Shown one piece after another: positions 33,262 to 42,959 of a stretch of DNA of 64,000 nucleotides. The DNA lies in assembly GCF_048541835.1 (NCBI RefSeq), contig NZ_JBLEOY010000001.1:124001-188000 (forward strand), read 5' to 3'. Source of the DNA: QIJE01 sp048541835 (lineage in GTDB: Bacteria > SZUA-79 > Acidulodesulfobacterales > Acidulodesulfobacteraceae). Both the position numbers and the translations under genes were made by a program. The notes below the pieces were generated by a model. That model was not told the DNA's origin and did not search any database. It saw only the letters and a program-made list of their open reading frames with translations. The first letter of the stretch is position 1, and every line of letters begins with the position of its first letter.

Positions 33262-35358
33262 TTATATCTCTATGACCCCTATCGGCTTAATAGTTACGTT
33301 TCGGGACAGTTCTCCGGTAGAAATAACCGTTATACCGGGAGCTATTTCGTTCAAAATGTTTTTTAAGTAGAGTCTTATCCTCGGGGACGTCAATATTACA
33401 GGTGATAAACCGGCATCAAAGGATTTTTTTACCCCATCCTTAACCGCTAAGATGATTTTATCGTAATAGGATTGGTCAAGTCCTGAATACTCCGGTCCAG
33501 CCTCTTTAGTCTTAGCGTATTCACTAAGCATAACCGACTCTAAATTCTTTCCGAGTGTAAGAAGTCTCACGACGTTATCCTGCCCTATTACCGTTTTGGT
33601 TATAGTTCTTTTCAGTGCGCTCCTCGTTAACTCGGTTAAAATAACCGGGTCTTTAGTATTTGGACCGTAATTATGAAGAGCCTCTACTATCGTAAGCATA
33701 TCTTTAATGGGAACCCCTTCGGAAAGCAGATTTCCCAAGACATTCTGAGCTATGCTGATAGAGATAACACTCGGAATAAGATCGTCCACGATCCCTGGAT
33801 ATTTGGCCGACAATATATCAAGAAGTCGTTGAACATCCTGCCTCGTAAGTAGCTCGGACGCATTGTTCCTGATTATTTCGACTATGTGCGTCGCTATGAC
33901 CGCCGGTATCTCCACTATCGTCCACCCTGCTGCCTGAGCCTTTTGTTTTAAGTCTTCGTCTATCCACAAAGCGGGTAAGTTGAAAGCGGGCTCTTTTGTA
34001 ACTATACCCGGGATATTTTCAGCAACGTTTCCCGGATTCATGGCGAGAAGCTTACCGGACATTACTTCATAACGCACGACTTCCACTCCTTTAATTAAAA
34101 AGATATATTCGTTCGGCTTTAAATTGAGATTGTCTTTTATATGTATAGGCGACACGATAATTCCCATATCCGTCGCCAGTTGCTTTCTTATTCCCTTTAT
34201 CCTCTCCAAAAGTTCTCCATTTTTAGATGCATCTACGTAAGGTATAAGATTGTATCCGACCTCCAATTCAAGAATGTCTATCTGCATTGCATTTTCGATA
34301 ATTTGAGATTCGGGAATCTCCTTTTTATCGGCAAGAGCCTTTTTGCCGGATTCAATCTTTCTCTCGGCCGCCGTTTTAGAGACAAAATAAGATATAAACC
34401 CTATGATAACGGCAAATAGAATAAACGGCCAATGAGGAAGCCCCGGAATAATACCGAAAAAGAAAATAATGCCACTTGCAGTATACAATACCCTCGGATT
34501 TGATAGAAATTGATATGAAAAGTCTTTTGAAAGGTCACTCGCACGGGTGGCCCTCGTCATTATAATACCGCTTGACATCGAAACTATTAAGGCCGGAATT
34601 TGAGAAACGAGGCCTTCTCCCACGGTAAGCAGTGTATAATCCGATGCAGCACGAATAATAGTCATATGATGCTGAAATATTCCTATCAAAAGACCCCCTA
34701 TAATATTTACTATTATAATTATTATAGCGGCTATAACATCTCCCCTTACAAATTTGCTGGCTCCGTCCATAGAACCGTAAAAGTCGATTTCTCTTGTTAA
34801 ATCCGACCTTTTTTCTCTCGCCTCCTCTTCGGTTATAAAACCTGAATTTAGCTCTGCATCGATGGACATTTGCTTCCCAGGTAAAGCATCAAGCGTAAAT
34901 CTTGCCGATACCTCTGCAACCCTGGTAGCGCCCTTCGTTATAACTAAAAAGTTAATCACTATAAAAATTATGAAAATAACTATTCCTACGGCATAATCTC
35001 CTCCTACGGCAAATTTTCCAAATGATTTTATGACTACCCCGGCGGCGTCCGGTCCCGTATATCCGTATAACAGTATAAGCCTCGTAGCTGCTACTTCAAG
35101 CGAAAGCCTGAATATGGTAGCTACTAAAAGAATAGTAGGAAATATAGAAAAATCTAACGGTCTTAATATATAAACAGAGATTAGTAAAATTATTATACTA
35201 AAAGAAATAGAAAAAGTTAAAAATATATCTAACATCCATGTGGTTATCGGAATGATCATAAGCCCGATAATCACCATAAAAAGGAGCGCAAGTATTACGT
35301 CGGAATTTTTAAGAATTACGTTACCGGAAAATGTGCTTCTCTTAACCTGTTCAATCAT
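33262..35358 (-). CDS. flhA: Flagellar export gate protein FlhA
   Basis: A 698-residue protein, normal length. About eight N-terminal membrane helices (residues about 20-325) surround the FHIPEP-region-type segment FVKGDAIA (here KFVRGDVIAAIIII). A large cytoplasmic domain follows (about 360-698). It forms the nonameric ring of the export gate and docks chaperone-substrate complexes. It overlaps flhB by one base. Confidence 0.97.
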   Translation of the reverse strand: MIEQVKRSTFSGNVILKNSDVILALLFMVIIGLMIIPITTWMLDIFLTFSISFSIIILLISVYILRPLDFSIFPTILLVATIFRLSLEVAATRLILLYGYTGPDAAGVVIKSFGKFAVGGDYAVGIVIFIIFIVINFLVITKGATRVAEVSARFTLDALPGKQMSIDAELNSGFITEEEAREKRSDLTREIDFYGSMDGASKFVRGDVIAAIIIIIVNIIGGLLIGIFQHHMTIIRAASDYTLLTVGEGLVSQIPALIVSMSSGIIMTRATRASDLSKDFSYQFLSNPRVLYTASGIIFFFGIIPGLPHWPFILFAVIIGFISYFVSKTAAERKIESGKKALADKKEIPESQIIENAMQIDILELEVGYNLIPYVDASKNGELLERIKGIRKQLATDMGIIVSPIHIKDNLNLKPNEYIFLIKGVEVVRYEVMSGKLLAMNPGNVAENIPGIVTKEPAFNLPALWIDEDLKQKAQAAGWTIVEIPAVIATHIVEIIRNNASELLTRQDVQRLLDILSAKYPGIVDDLIPSVISISIAQNVLGNLLSEGVPIKDMLTIVEALHNYGPNTKDPVILTELTRSALKRTITKTVIGQDNVVRLLTLGKNLESVMLSEYAKTKEAGPEYSGLDQSYYDKIILAVKDGVKKSFDAGLSPVILTSPRIRLYLKNILNEIAPGITVISTGELSRNVTIKPIGVIEI

Positions 35359-36443
35359 TATTTAACAAAACCCCATATTTCTTTAAATTTTTTATTAACC
35401 GTATACAAATGGGCAAGTATTTCAGCCACGGCTTTATATAAACTTTCAGGAATAGCTTGCCCCGGCTCGCACGTTTTATAAAGCATTCTCGCCACATACT
35501 TATTTTCTATCATGGGGATATCGTTTTCTACGGCAATCTTTTTTATAAGAAAAGCCAAATTATCTGCCCCTTTTACAAGAAGAACCGGGGCGTTATGTTT
35601 TTTACCGTCATATCTAAGCGCTACGGCAAAGTGCGTTGGATTAGTAATAACTACGTGAGCGGTTTTCACATTTTTTAAAATTTTTCTTCTGGCTATTTCT
35701 TTTTGCATTTTTCTGATTCTACTCTTTGTTTTAGGATCGCCTTCGAATTGTTTGGCTTCATCCTTCACCTCCTGTCTGGTCATCTTCAGATCTTTATTGT
35801 ACTGATACCTCTGAAAAAAGAAATCGGCGATCGAAAGAATAACCATAACCAATATTATATTAAAGAAAAGCTTATAAAGAAGTTTAAACATAAACATTGC
35901 ATCATATGACGGACTCATATATTGTAAAACAAGTATTTTTTTTAAATAAGGCGCAAGCGTAAAATAGACTACAGTACTTAAAACAAAAAATTTAAACACG
36001 GATTTGAAAAGTTCATTGAGAGATTGAAATGAAAAAAATCTTTTGGCGCCGGAAATAGGGTTTATTCTGGTAAAATCAGGAATTAACGGCTCAAAAGTAA
36101 GCAATAAGCCTACTTGAGCTAAATTAGAAACTATAGAAGCAAAAAAAACTATAATTATAAACGGAAGAATGGCGTAAATAACAGCATAAATAAGCCCGTC
36201 AACAATTTTAACGCATTCGACGTAATTTAAATTAGGACTAGAAAAATTCGATAAAAAATAAATTAACTCTGCCGATATAATCTTACCCATATGGGAAACA
36301 TTGAAATATAGGTATATCAGCATAACTATGAATACGAAAGTGGTGCTTACCTCTCTCGATTTCATTACCTGCCCTTTATCTCTTGCTTCCTGTTTTCTTT
36401 TAGGAGTCGCAGACTCCGTCCTGTCAAATCGATCTTCCGCCAT
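35358..36443 (-). CDS. flhB: Flagellar export gate switch protein FlhB
   Basis: The 361-residue protein has four membrane helices (about residues 30-210) and a cytoplasmic tail. The autocleavage motif NPTH is present (VVITNPTHFAVALRYD), followed by the FlhB-C segment ENKYVARMLYK and IPESLYKAVAEILAHLY. It switches export from rod/hook to filament substrates. It is preceded by fliR (15 bases) and overlaps flhA. Confidence 0.97.
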   Translation of the reverse strand: MAEDRFDRTESATPKRKQEARDKGQVMKSREVSTTFVFIVMLIYLYFNVSHMGKIISAELIYFLSNFSSPNLNYVECVKIVDGLIYAVIYAILPFIIIVFFASIVSNLAQVGLLLTFEPLIPDFTRINPISGAKRFFSFQSLNELFKSVFKFFVLSTVVYFTLAPYLKKILVLQYMSPSYDAMFMFKLLYKLFFNIILVMVILSIADFFFQRYQYNKDLKMTRQEVKDEAKQFEGDPKTKSRIRKMQKEIARRKILKNVKTAHVVITNPTHFAVALRYDGKKHNAPVLLVKGADNLAFLIKKIAVENDIPMIENKYVARMLYKTCEPGQAIPESLYKAVAEILAHLYTVNKKFKEIWGFVK

Positions 36444-36458
36444 AATATTGCAATAATA

Positions 36459-37247
36459 TTAACTTATTAACGATAAAGAATTTATTAAATGAATAAATTC
36501 TATTTTTAAATTTGAAAAAGAATTTATTACATAATTCGTAAAATAAGGCGTAGAGATATAAAGTATTAATAATCCAACCGCTATAGTGATAGGAAAACCT
36601 ACCGCAAAAATATTGAATTGAGGGGCAAGTCTCCCCATAAGCGCAATAATCACATTCAATAAAACGGTAACTATAATTATCGGAATACTTAAATCGAAGC
36701 CTATTAAAAACATCTCCCCTCCTTTTTGCACTAAATACTGGAAAATAAAGGGTGAAAAACTTACAAACGTCAACGGAATAGTCTGAAAACTTCTATATAA
36801 TCCCTCAATAATAAAGAAAAAAGCGGATGTTTCTATTAAAATCATTAAAGCTAAAAAATTCTGCATATTAGATATAAGAGAAACACGCTGATTAGACACG
36901 AGTGGATTTAAAAGATTTATCATTCCAAAACCTATCTGAATACTGATAAGTTGCCCCGCAATCTCTACCCCCGTAAATATAATCAGGACTAAAAAACCGA
37001 AAATAAACCCTATTAAAATCTGCGAAATAATATATAGGGCCAACATAGACAAAGCCACATGAGGAATCACCTGCGTTTTGATTACTAAAGGATATATTAT
37101 AAGTGACATAAAAAATGCCAGGCCTATTTTCCCCCATGCGGGGACGGCGGAACTCCCGATAAAAGGCATAATCACAATCATTGAGATTACTCTAAAAAAA
37201 ATCAGTATAAATTCTATTAACAGATACTCATGGATAACTATCATCAT
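36459..37247 (-). CDS. fliR: Flagellar export gate protein FliR
   Basis: A 262-residue membrane protein with about six hydrophobic helices and FliR-typical segments (FIGSSAVPAWGKIGLAFFMS, GQLISIQIGFGMINLLNP, LMGRLAPQFNIFAVGFPI). It belongs to the FliPQR core channel. It lies seven bases after fliQ. Confidence 0.94.
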   Translation of the reverse strand: MMIVIHEYLLIEFILIFFRVISMIVIMPFIGSSAVPAWGKIGLAFFMSLIIYPLVIKTQVIPHVALSMLALYIISQILIGFIFGFLVLIIFTGVEIAGQLISIQIGFGMINLLNPLVSNQRVSLISNMQNFLALMILIETSAFFFIIEGLYRSFQTIPLTFVSFSPFIFQYLVQKGGEMFLIGFDLSIPIIIVTVLLNVIIALMGRLAPQFNIFAVGFPITIAVGLLILYISTPYFTNYVINSFSNLKIEFIHLINSLSLIS

Positions 37248-37254
37248 ATCGGAA

Positions 37255-37533
37255 TCAGCTACCTCCTCTTATATATTGCGGGAAGTGTGTAAAAAGTACT
37301 ATAGTAAAATCGGCCAATATACTTAGCATCCACGGACCAAAGACCAACAAAACTACGATTACTACTATAATCTTGGGAACAAACGTAAGCGTCTGATCCT
37401 GGAGCTGCGTTACCGCTTGAAACATACTTATTAATATTCCTATAGCAAGGCTCGCTATGAGCGGAGGGGCACTCAAATAGAGAACGGTCATTATTACCTT
37501 TTGTATGATAAAATTAATGAATGATATAGACAT
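37255..37533 (-). CDS. fliQ: Flagellar export gate protein FliQ
   Basis: The 92-residue protein forms a two-helix hairpin, with helices at about residues 14-38 and 50-72 and the FliQ motif MFQAVTQLQDQTLTFVPKI between them. It joins FliP and FliR in the export channel. It is eight bases after fliP. Confidence 0.96.
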   Translation of the reverse strand: MSISFINFIIQKVIMTVLYLSAPPLIASLAIGILISMFQAVTQLQDQTLTFVPKIIVVIVVLLVFGPWMLSILADFTIVLFTHFPQYIRGGS

Positions 37534-37541
37534 ATTGCCCC

Positions 37542-38255
37542 CTATTTAAAGCTTTGAACTAAAGAACCTATTATCAAATACCAACCGTCAACCATCACAA
37601 AGAGCATAAGCTTAAACGGAAGGGAAATCATAGTGGGAGGCAACATAAGCATCCCCATAGACATTAAGAGACTCGAAACTACAAGGTCGATTATTAAAAA
37701 AGGCAAATATATAAGAAAACTTATCTCGAACGCGGTAGTAAGCTCACTTACCATAAAAGCCGGAATAAGAACGTAAGTAGGCACATCCCGAGGTGACGTT
37801 ACACTTTTGATTTTAGCCATTTTTACAAAAAGCTCAAGGTCCTTAAGCCTTGTCTGTTTCAGCATGAATCCCCTGAACGGTTTTATACCTTCTTTGTAGG
37901 CTTTTTGTATTCCTATCTTGCCTTTCGTGTAAGGAATATAGGCATTTTTATATGTTTTACCTATAACCGGAGCCATAATAAAAAAGGTGAGAAAGAGGCT
38001 TAATCCTATAATTACCTGATTCGGCGGTTCAGTGGTAAGACCAAGCGACGTTCTTAGGAAAGACAGGACTACGACTATTCTAACGAATGACGTCATCATT
38101 ATTAAAATAGAAGGCGCAATGGAAATCACCGTGAAAATAAGAAGTATCTGAATAAGCGTAGAGACTTCGCCATGATGTGCGTGTCCCGCAAAAGTTATGC
38201 CGGGCAAAGTTATAAGCGCGGAATTTCTAAAATTTTTTAATATTCCCGTTTTCAT
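37542..38255 (-). CDS. fliP: Flagellar export gate protein FliP
   Basis: A 237-residue protein with FliP signatures (LIMMTSFVRIVVVLSFLR, TEPPNQVIIGLSLFLTFF, LLMSMGMLMLPPTMISLPFK). Five copies form the heart of the export channel. An N-terminal hydrophobic signal precedes it. Its start lies inside the end of fliO (29-base overlap). Confidence 0.96.
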   Translation of the reverse strand: MKTGILKNFRNSALITLPGITFAGHAHHGEVSTLIQILLIFTVISIAPSILIMMTSFVRIVVVLSFLRTSLGLTTEPPNQVIIGLSLFLTFFIMAPVIGKTYKNAYIPYTKGKIGIQKAYKEGIKPFRGFMLKQTRLKDLELFVKMAKIKSVTSPRDVPTYVLIPAFMVSELTTAFEISFLIYLPFLIIDLVVSSLLMSMGMLMLPPTMISLPFKLMLFVMVDGWYLIIGSLVQSFK

Positions 38256-39486
38256 TATTATTATTTTCCATTAATCCCTTTAATCTTTCTTCTATATCGA
38301 AGAATACGTTGTCGGCTTTGTTCTTGAATCTCGCATTCGATATATTTTCCACCTTAAAAGCATTAGATTTATCGTTACTATTAACATCTTGATATTTTTC
38401 CGTATTTGTTTTTTGGGAAAATCTATCTTTATTTCCGGTTTTGACCTGATTTCGCAATATATCCGCAAACTTGCCGTAAGACTTGATAAAAGGAGATGTA
38501 TCAGGGGTAGCATCTTCGGAAGAATAACCCATGACGTTGTCAGACTCGTCCGCTATTGCCCTACCGTTAATATCTGCGTTGCCATTATCGCCGAGGTTAT
38601 CGCCCGAACCGTTACTTTTACTTTTAATATGCCCTATCACTTGAATATTAGATTGAGATAAACCTACGAGGAAAAGTTCTCTATTTACATCTATAAGGAG
38701 TATTGACTTCTTATTTCCCAAATTAATGGAAGATATTATTTTCAAATTATTTGTTTTTTCCTTTTGTGAGATTCTACCTTTAAATTTGTTCATCAAAAAA
38801 TACACTAAATAAATTAAGCCTATAATAAGGGCTAAATATACCGCCGTTTTTACTATTTCAAAACTGATGTTAAATATAGGTGCACGTTTAGATGTAGCCT
38901 TGAATGACGATAACGGAAACGCCGCCAGCTTTAATTTGCCGCCGTTAATGTGGAACTTTGTATTTTTAATTTTTGCTTTGACGGACTTAATAACGCCGGG
39001 TTTGACAAATGCGGAACCCTTTCCTATATTTTTAAATATACCGTAGGCAAAGACATGATTAACTTTTATTATGAAATAACTTCCATAAAATGTTCCATAC
39101 ATATCTTTTTTACTTATTTTAATATTTTTATCAAAATAAATTACTACGTCTAATCCTAAATTTTTATTGGGTATTACCTCTACGGCTTTGAATAATCTAT
39201 TTTTAAATTTAATGAATTTAGATTTCATATCCGATTCAGTATTCTTAAAACTAAGCCGTATGCTGTAATTGTTTAAATTTAATTTTTTGACAACGCTGTC
39301 GGGTTTTCGGTTGAACTTGAACCAGATAAGACTTGAACCTTTGTTATTAGAAGTATATATTCGTTTTAAATATAAAGAATTACTTTTCAAACCGGCATAA
39401 CTAATACCCGGAAAAGCGCAGATATAACCGGAAAGTGCAAGTGCCACGGCTATAACAAATAATGCGGGCATTTTAAATTTGTTCAT
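38227..39486 (-). CDS. fliO: FliO-like protein with a large extra N-terminal domain
   Basis: At 419 residues this is three to four times the enteric FliO. It starts with a signal peptide (ALFVIAVALALSGYICAF), followed by about 180 residues of predicted beta-rich periplasmic sequence. A membrane helix follows (about 213-233: VYLALIIGLIYLVYFLMN), then the FliO core KIISSINLGNKKSILLIDVN and ELFLVGLSQSNIQVIGHI. The polar, Asn/Asp-rich C-terminal tail has about 130 residues. FliO helps FliP assemble. The periplasmic part resembles an AMIN-type domain in pattern only. Position between fliN and fliP supports the name. Confidence 0.82.
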   Translation of the reverse strand: MNKFKMPALFVIAVALALSGYICAFPGISYAGLKSNSLYLKRIYTSNNKGSSLIWFKFNRKPDSVVKKLNLNNYSIRLSFKNTESDMKSKFIKFKNRLFKAVEVIPNKNLGLDVVIYFDKNIKISKKDMYGTFYGSYFIIKVNHVFAYGIFKNIGKGSAFVKPGVIKSVKAKIKNTKFHINGGKLKLAAFPLSSFKATSKRAPIFNISFEIVKTAVYLALIIGLIYLVYFLMNKFKGRISQKEKTNNLKIISSINLGNKKSILLIDVNRELFLVGLSQSNIQVIGHIKSKSNGSGDNLGDNGNADINGRAIADESDNVMGYSSEDATPDTSPFIKSYGKFADILRNQVKTGNKDRFSQKTNTEKYQDVNSNDKSNAFKVENISNARFKNKADNVFFDIEERLKGLMENNNNENGNIKKF

Positions 39487-40154
39487 AATTTTTTAACCCT
39501 TTCTACCGGGCTAATGATATCGGTTAATCTGACGCCAAATTTATCGTTGACCAAAACAACCTCGCCTCTCGCCATAAGTTTCCCGTTAACATATATATCT
39601 AACGGCTCCCCTGCAAGTTTTGTGAGTTCTAATACCGACCCCTGTCCTAATTGAAGCATATCGTTTATAATCATCTTAGCTCTTCCGAGTTCGACGGAAA
39701 TAGTAAGCGGTATATCCAAGATGAAGTCTAAATTTTTCGGCGGTTCAGTTGTTTTATCAGATTCGTCAAATGATGCAAATTCAAGTTTTTTTATGGGTTT
39801 TCTGACGGTTTCACCGATATAAGAATCAGAGTCAATGTTATTTTCGTCAGCACCTCCGCTCTGTGCAGTAGCCTCCGCTTTACGTTCGGTCTCTATAGCG
39901 TCCGGATTTAAATCTATATCCTGCACCGTATCAGTACTACCGCCATTATTATTATTTGAGGCATCCGTTTTCTCGCTCTCTTTGTGCGTACCGGCTTCTT
40001 TTTTTAGCGCTGCCTCGGATTCTTCTTTAAAAGCATCATCCCAACTAACGTCATCGTTGGAATCTTCAGGACCTGATTTCTGCCGTACCAATGACTCCGC
40101 CTCTCCGTCATTTTTTTGTTTCCTTAAGTCTAAATCTTTTTTAGTTTCACTCAT
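39483..40154 (-). CDS. fliN: Flagellar motor switch protein FliN, long N-terminal region
   Basis: The 223-residue protein has a FliN/SpoA domain at about residues 142-223 (LDIPLTISVELGRAKMIIND, then LELTKLAGEPLDIYVNGKLM). It forms the bottom of the C ring with FliM. The first 140 residues are acidic and low in complexity (Glu, Asp, Lys, Asn), longer than the usual short linker. It overlaps fliO by four bases and fliM by eight. Confidence 0.94.
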   Translation of the reverse strand: MSETKKDLDLRKQKNDGEAESLVRQKSGPEDSNDDVSWDDAFKEESEAALKKEAGTHKESEKTDASNNNNGGSTDTVQDIDLNPDAIETERKAEATAQSGGADENNIDSDSYIGETVRKPIKKLEFASFDESDKTTEPPKNLDFILDIPLTISVELGRAKMIINDMLQLGQGSVLELTKLAGEPLDIYVNGKLMARGEVVLVNDKFGVRLTDIISPVERVKKL

Positions 40155-41136
40155 AATAACCCTCTTTTCCCACAGGTATATCGGATATCAATTTTACCGC
40201 AACCTGATTATTAATTTTGCCCGGATATGCAATGAATTTTGGAACATTTTCTATCTCCACGATTAAAGGTTCTTCTATTTTTTTATCCAACACTATTATG
40301 TCGCCTTTTTTTATCTTTATGAAATCTTTAGCGGTAACATTAGTTGTTCCGATGTTTACTTTTATATTGAGTTCGGATTCCTTTAATCTATCCTTGAACC
40401 TCTCTATCCACCTTTGGTCTATTTCCAACTGTTCACTCTGAAATCCGCTGTAAAGTTTTTCCTTAACCGGTTCTATCATTGAATACGGGATGCAAATCAT
40501 AAATCTTGACACCGCTCCTTCTATATCAACCTCAAACCTGTTTATGATAACAACCTCAGTCGGCGTTACGATAGTAGCAAACTGAGGATTTATTTCGCTT
40601 CTTTGAAAATCGATATCTACGGAAGTAACCGGCGTCCACGCCTGTTTCATGGCATTAAACGCCATATCTATTATTTTTCTAATTAGTTTATTTTCAATGG
40701 GGGAAAAATCCCTGCCTTCTATTTTAACGTGCAAGTCTGTGGTTCCGCCAAAAAATATGTCTATAAGATTATAAACAAGCCTTGCGTCTAAAACAAAAAT
40801 TCCATAACCGCGAAGGGGCGGCATTTTGAATATCGTAAGGCTCGTCGGAAGTGGAATATTTTTTAAAAATTCTCCGAACTTTTGCATATCTACTGAGGTA
40901 GCCGTTATCTCCGCAACCTTTCTCAAAGCAGAAGTCAATTCGTTCCTGAATAAACGGGCAAACCTTTCGTTCATTATCTCAAGGGTAGGCATCCTGCCCC
41001 TGACTATTCTATCCTGTGATGCCAAGTCGTACGGTCTTATGCCATTGGTTTCTTCATGCTTTTCCGCCTCGACGGTACCGGACGATATTCCCTTAAGCAA
41101 TGCGTTTACTTCTTCCTGAGATAGTATATCCGTCAT
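40147..41136 (-). CDS. fliM: Flagellar motor switch protein FliM
   Basis: A 329-residue FliM. The N-terminal CheY-binding peptide is LSQEEVNALLKGI (residues about 4-16), followed by the CheC-like middle domain and a C-terminal SpoA domain. Phospho-CheY docks here to reverse the motor, matching the DWNMP-type CheY in this locus. It overlaps fliN by eight bases. Confidence 0.97.
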   Translation of the reverse strand: MTDILSQEEVNALLKGISSGTVEAEKHEETNGIRPYDLASQDRIVRGRMPTLEIMNERFARLFRNELTSALRKVAEITATSVDMQKFGEFLKNIPLPTSLTIFKMPPLRGYGIFVLDARLVYNLIDIFFGGTTDLHVKIEGRDFSPIENKLIRKIIDMAFNAMKQAWTPVTSVDIDFQRSEINPQFATIVTPTEVVIINRFEVDIEGAVSRFMICIPYSMIEPVKEKLYSGFQSEQLEIDQRWIERFKDRLKESELNIKVNIGTTNVTAKDFIKIKKGDIIVLDKKIEEPLIVEIENVPKFIAYPGKINNQVAVKLISDIPVGKEGYYE

Positions 41137-41202
41137 TTTATTATTTTACCTATTATTGCTCAATCCTGTCAGTTGAATTACGGTAACTTTATGGATAATC
41201 GA

Positions 41203-41754
41203 TTACTGAACCAAATAATTATTAAAATAAACGCCGATTACGGTACCGCTGCCCAGAATCCGATTAAGACTCCTTGCTATCTGATGCCTCAAAGAAATTA
41301 TCCCTTCTGGATTCTTGACATCCCTACTTGTTTTGGAATTTAAAATCATAATTATGTTATTTCTGATTTCGGGAATAAGCTTTTTAAAAAGACCGGCATT
41401 TGTACCATGCTTCAACTCAATGGAAATAGAAACCTTTATGTAAGACGTAGCACCCCTATCGGCAAGATTCGTCAAAAAAGGTTTAAGGCTCATCATTGGT
41501 CCGGGTGTTCTCTGTGGAAAAAAAGTAGCAGGTTTACCGGAGGTTTTACTATTTTTATCGTTCTTTGCAAATAAAAAATGATATGCCGCAAAACCTCCGC
41601 CCAAAATAAATATAACTAAAATTAAAATGAAAATAATTTTTTTTGCTCCGCCTTTCTTTTTGGTCGAATTGATTTGTGAAACGGCAGACATTTCATCCTC
41701 GTCAATACCGCCCGTTCCCTTATGCGGTTTTTCTACACCCGGTCTATCAGCCAC
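41203..41754 (-). CDS. fliL: Flagellar basal body-associated protein FliL
   Basis: A 183-residue single-pass membrane protein: cytoplasmic Lys-rich start, a membrane helix at about residues 38-60 (IIFILILVIFILGGGFAAY) and a periplasmic FliL domain (LKPFLTNLADRGATSYIKVS). It surrounds the stator and supports torque. It is the first gene after the sigma54 promoter at 41842-41857 and so heads the giant operon. Confidence 0.9.
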   Translation of the reverse strand: MADRPGVEKPHKGTGGIDEDEMSAVSQINSTKKKGGAKKIIFILILVIFILGGGFAAYHFLFAKNDKNSKTSGKPATFFPQRTPGPMMSLKPFLTNLADRGATSYIKVSISIELKHGTNAGLFKKLIPEIRNNIIMILNSKTSRDVKNPEGIISLRHQIARSLNRILGSGTVIGVYFNNYLVQ

Positions 41755-41841
41755 TTACATACCCTCCGCCCAATAAAATTTTAATTATTATAAATTTTAA
41801 ATACACGTATATAATATTAACGATAATTAAAAGGTTGAAAA

Positions 41842-41857
41842 CGCAATAATTATGCCA
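41842..41857 (-). promoter_or_regulatory. Sigma54 (RpoN) promoter of the fliL-to-che giant operon
   Basis: On the minus strand TGGCAT-AATTA-TTGCG has the GG-N10-GC spacing and TGGCA/TTGC cores of RpoN promoters. It lies about 88 bases before the fliL start, in a 225-base gap otherwise without genes. Confidence 0.65.
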
Positions 41858-41979
41858 TCAATTATATAATAATTACGGCAGACCGATCCTCACAAATTAA
41901 TAACAAAATCAATATAATATATGCGGGATATATTGATACACCGGCAAGTATGTATCGTCATTATTTTGACATGATTGAA

Positions 41980-42393
41980 TCAGTTTGACCTTCCGGCAAT
42001 GCTATCCGTAAAAAATACCGCCTCTTTAGTCGGCATTCTCGATATAATCGCCGATGCAACCCTTGGAGACATATGAGAAAGAATATATACGGCTATGTTT
42101 TTATCTATAAGAGGAAGAATACCTGCCGCCTTCCCGGGGTCCATAGAAGAATATAACATAACTAAGTTGTTGACCCTTGCTTGTTGCGCCAATTTTATTT
42201 GATGAATTTTGACTTCTATTTTCTTAAGTTCTTCTAATTCCGATTTTATTTGTATTTTGAGAACTTTAACCTCTTCTTTTTTTGCCGAGGCACCGTAGAC
42301 GTTAGCAACACCGGCAAAGAAAGCATTAAATAAAAACATCGATAGAATGGCGAACATTATAAATGCTATGGGCGTGTGCAAAATTTTAAGCAT
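41980..42393 (-). CDS. MotE/MgtE-N-like flagellar protein
   Basis: From the preferred ATG at 42393 (MLKILHTPIAF) the protein has 137 residues. It has an N-terminal membrane anchor (about 6-30), a coiled coil (about 38-80) and a C-terminal MgtE-N-like domain (SSMDPGKAAGILPLIDKNIA, HMSPRVASAIISRMP). The same domain occurs in MotE, a chaperone for the stator protein MotC in rhizobia, and in small proteins encoded next to fliJ elsewhere. The alternative start at 42429 would add 12 residues without a better ribosome binding site. It is the last gene of the flgD operon. Confidence 0.75.
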   Translation of the reverse strand: MLKILHTPIAFIMFAILSMFLFNAFFAGVANVYGASAKKEEVKVLKIQIKSELEELKKIEVKIHQIKLAQQARVNNLVMLYSSMDPGKAAGILPLIDKNIAVYILSHMSPRVASAIISRMPTKEAVFFTDSIAGRSN

Positions 42394-42493
42394 ATTTAAA
42401 TATTTACACAAAAAGGCAAGACTTGTCAATAGCTCAAAGTAATTACATTATCCTAAAATTGCCGAGTGCATTTTGATTCGTAACAGGATATAT

Positions 42494-42922
42494 TTATCGG
42501 AGAAAACGGTTGGAGGTAAAATCGGAAATGACGGCCTCTTCGTGTTTTAATTCGGAAATTTTGTCTATCGCAAGATATTTTTGCTTAAGTTTATTAATTT
42601 TCTCATATTCTATTTTTGCTTTTATAAGCAGGGTTTTTTTATCTTCAAGCTCCAATTCGACTAATTTTTTTGTTTTCAGTAATTCATTTAATTTAAAATC
42701 TAATGATTTAAAACGCAATTCAATAAGGTTATAATCGCAAATATTAGAAATATTAAGAAAGCGGGCGGGATAAGATTTTTTATAAGAATTTACGGAACTT
42801 TGGACATCGAAAATTTTCAAATTAAGCAAAGCTATTTCTTGTCGCACATTAGAAAGTTCTAAATATTTCTTATCTAAAATAGTTTTTCGATAATTTAATA
42901 TATTTTGAAATTTAAAAGCCAT
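42494..42922 (-). CDS. fliJ: Flagellar export chaperone FliJ
   Basis: A 142-residue, almost fully coiled-coil protein with the FliJ start (FKFQNILNYRKTILDKKYLELS) and the usual length. FliJ links FliI and FlhA and escorts export chaperones. Sequence is diverged; the call rests on fold, length and position between fliK and the MotE-like gene. Confidence 0.82.
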   Translation of the reverse strand: MAFKFQNILNYRKTILDKKYLELSNVRQEIALLNLKIFDVQSSVNSYKKSYPARFLNISNICDYNLIELRFKSLDFKLNELLKTKKLVELELEDKKTLLIKAKIEYEKINKLKQKYLAIDKISELKHEEAVISDFTSNRFLR

Positions 42923-42959
42923 AAAATAAGTTTAAGCGATTAAAGTTAAGAGCTTAATA

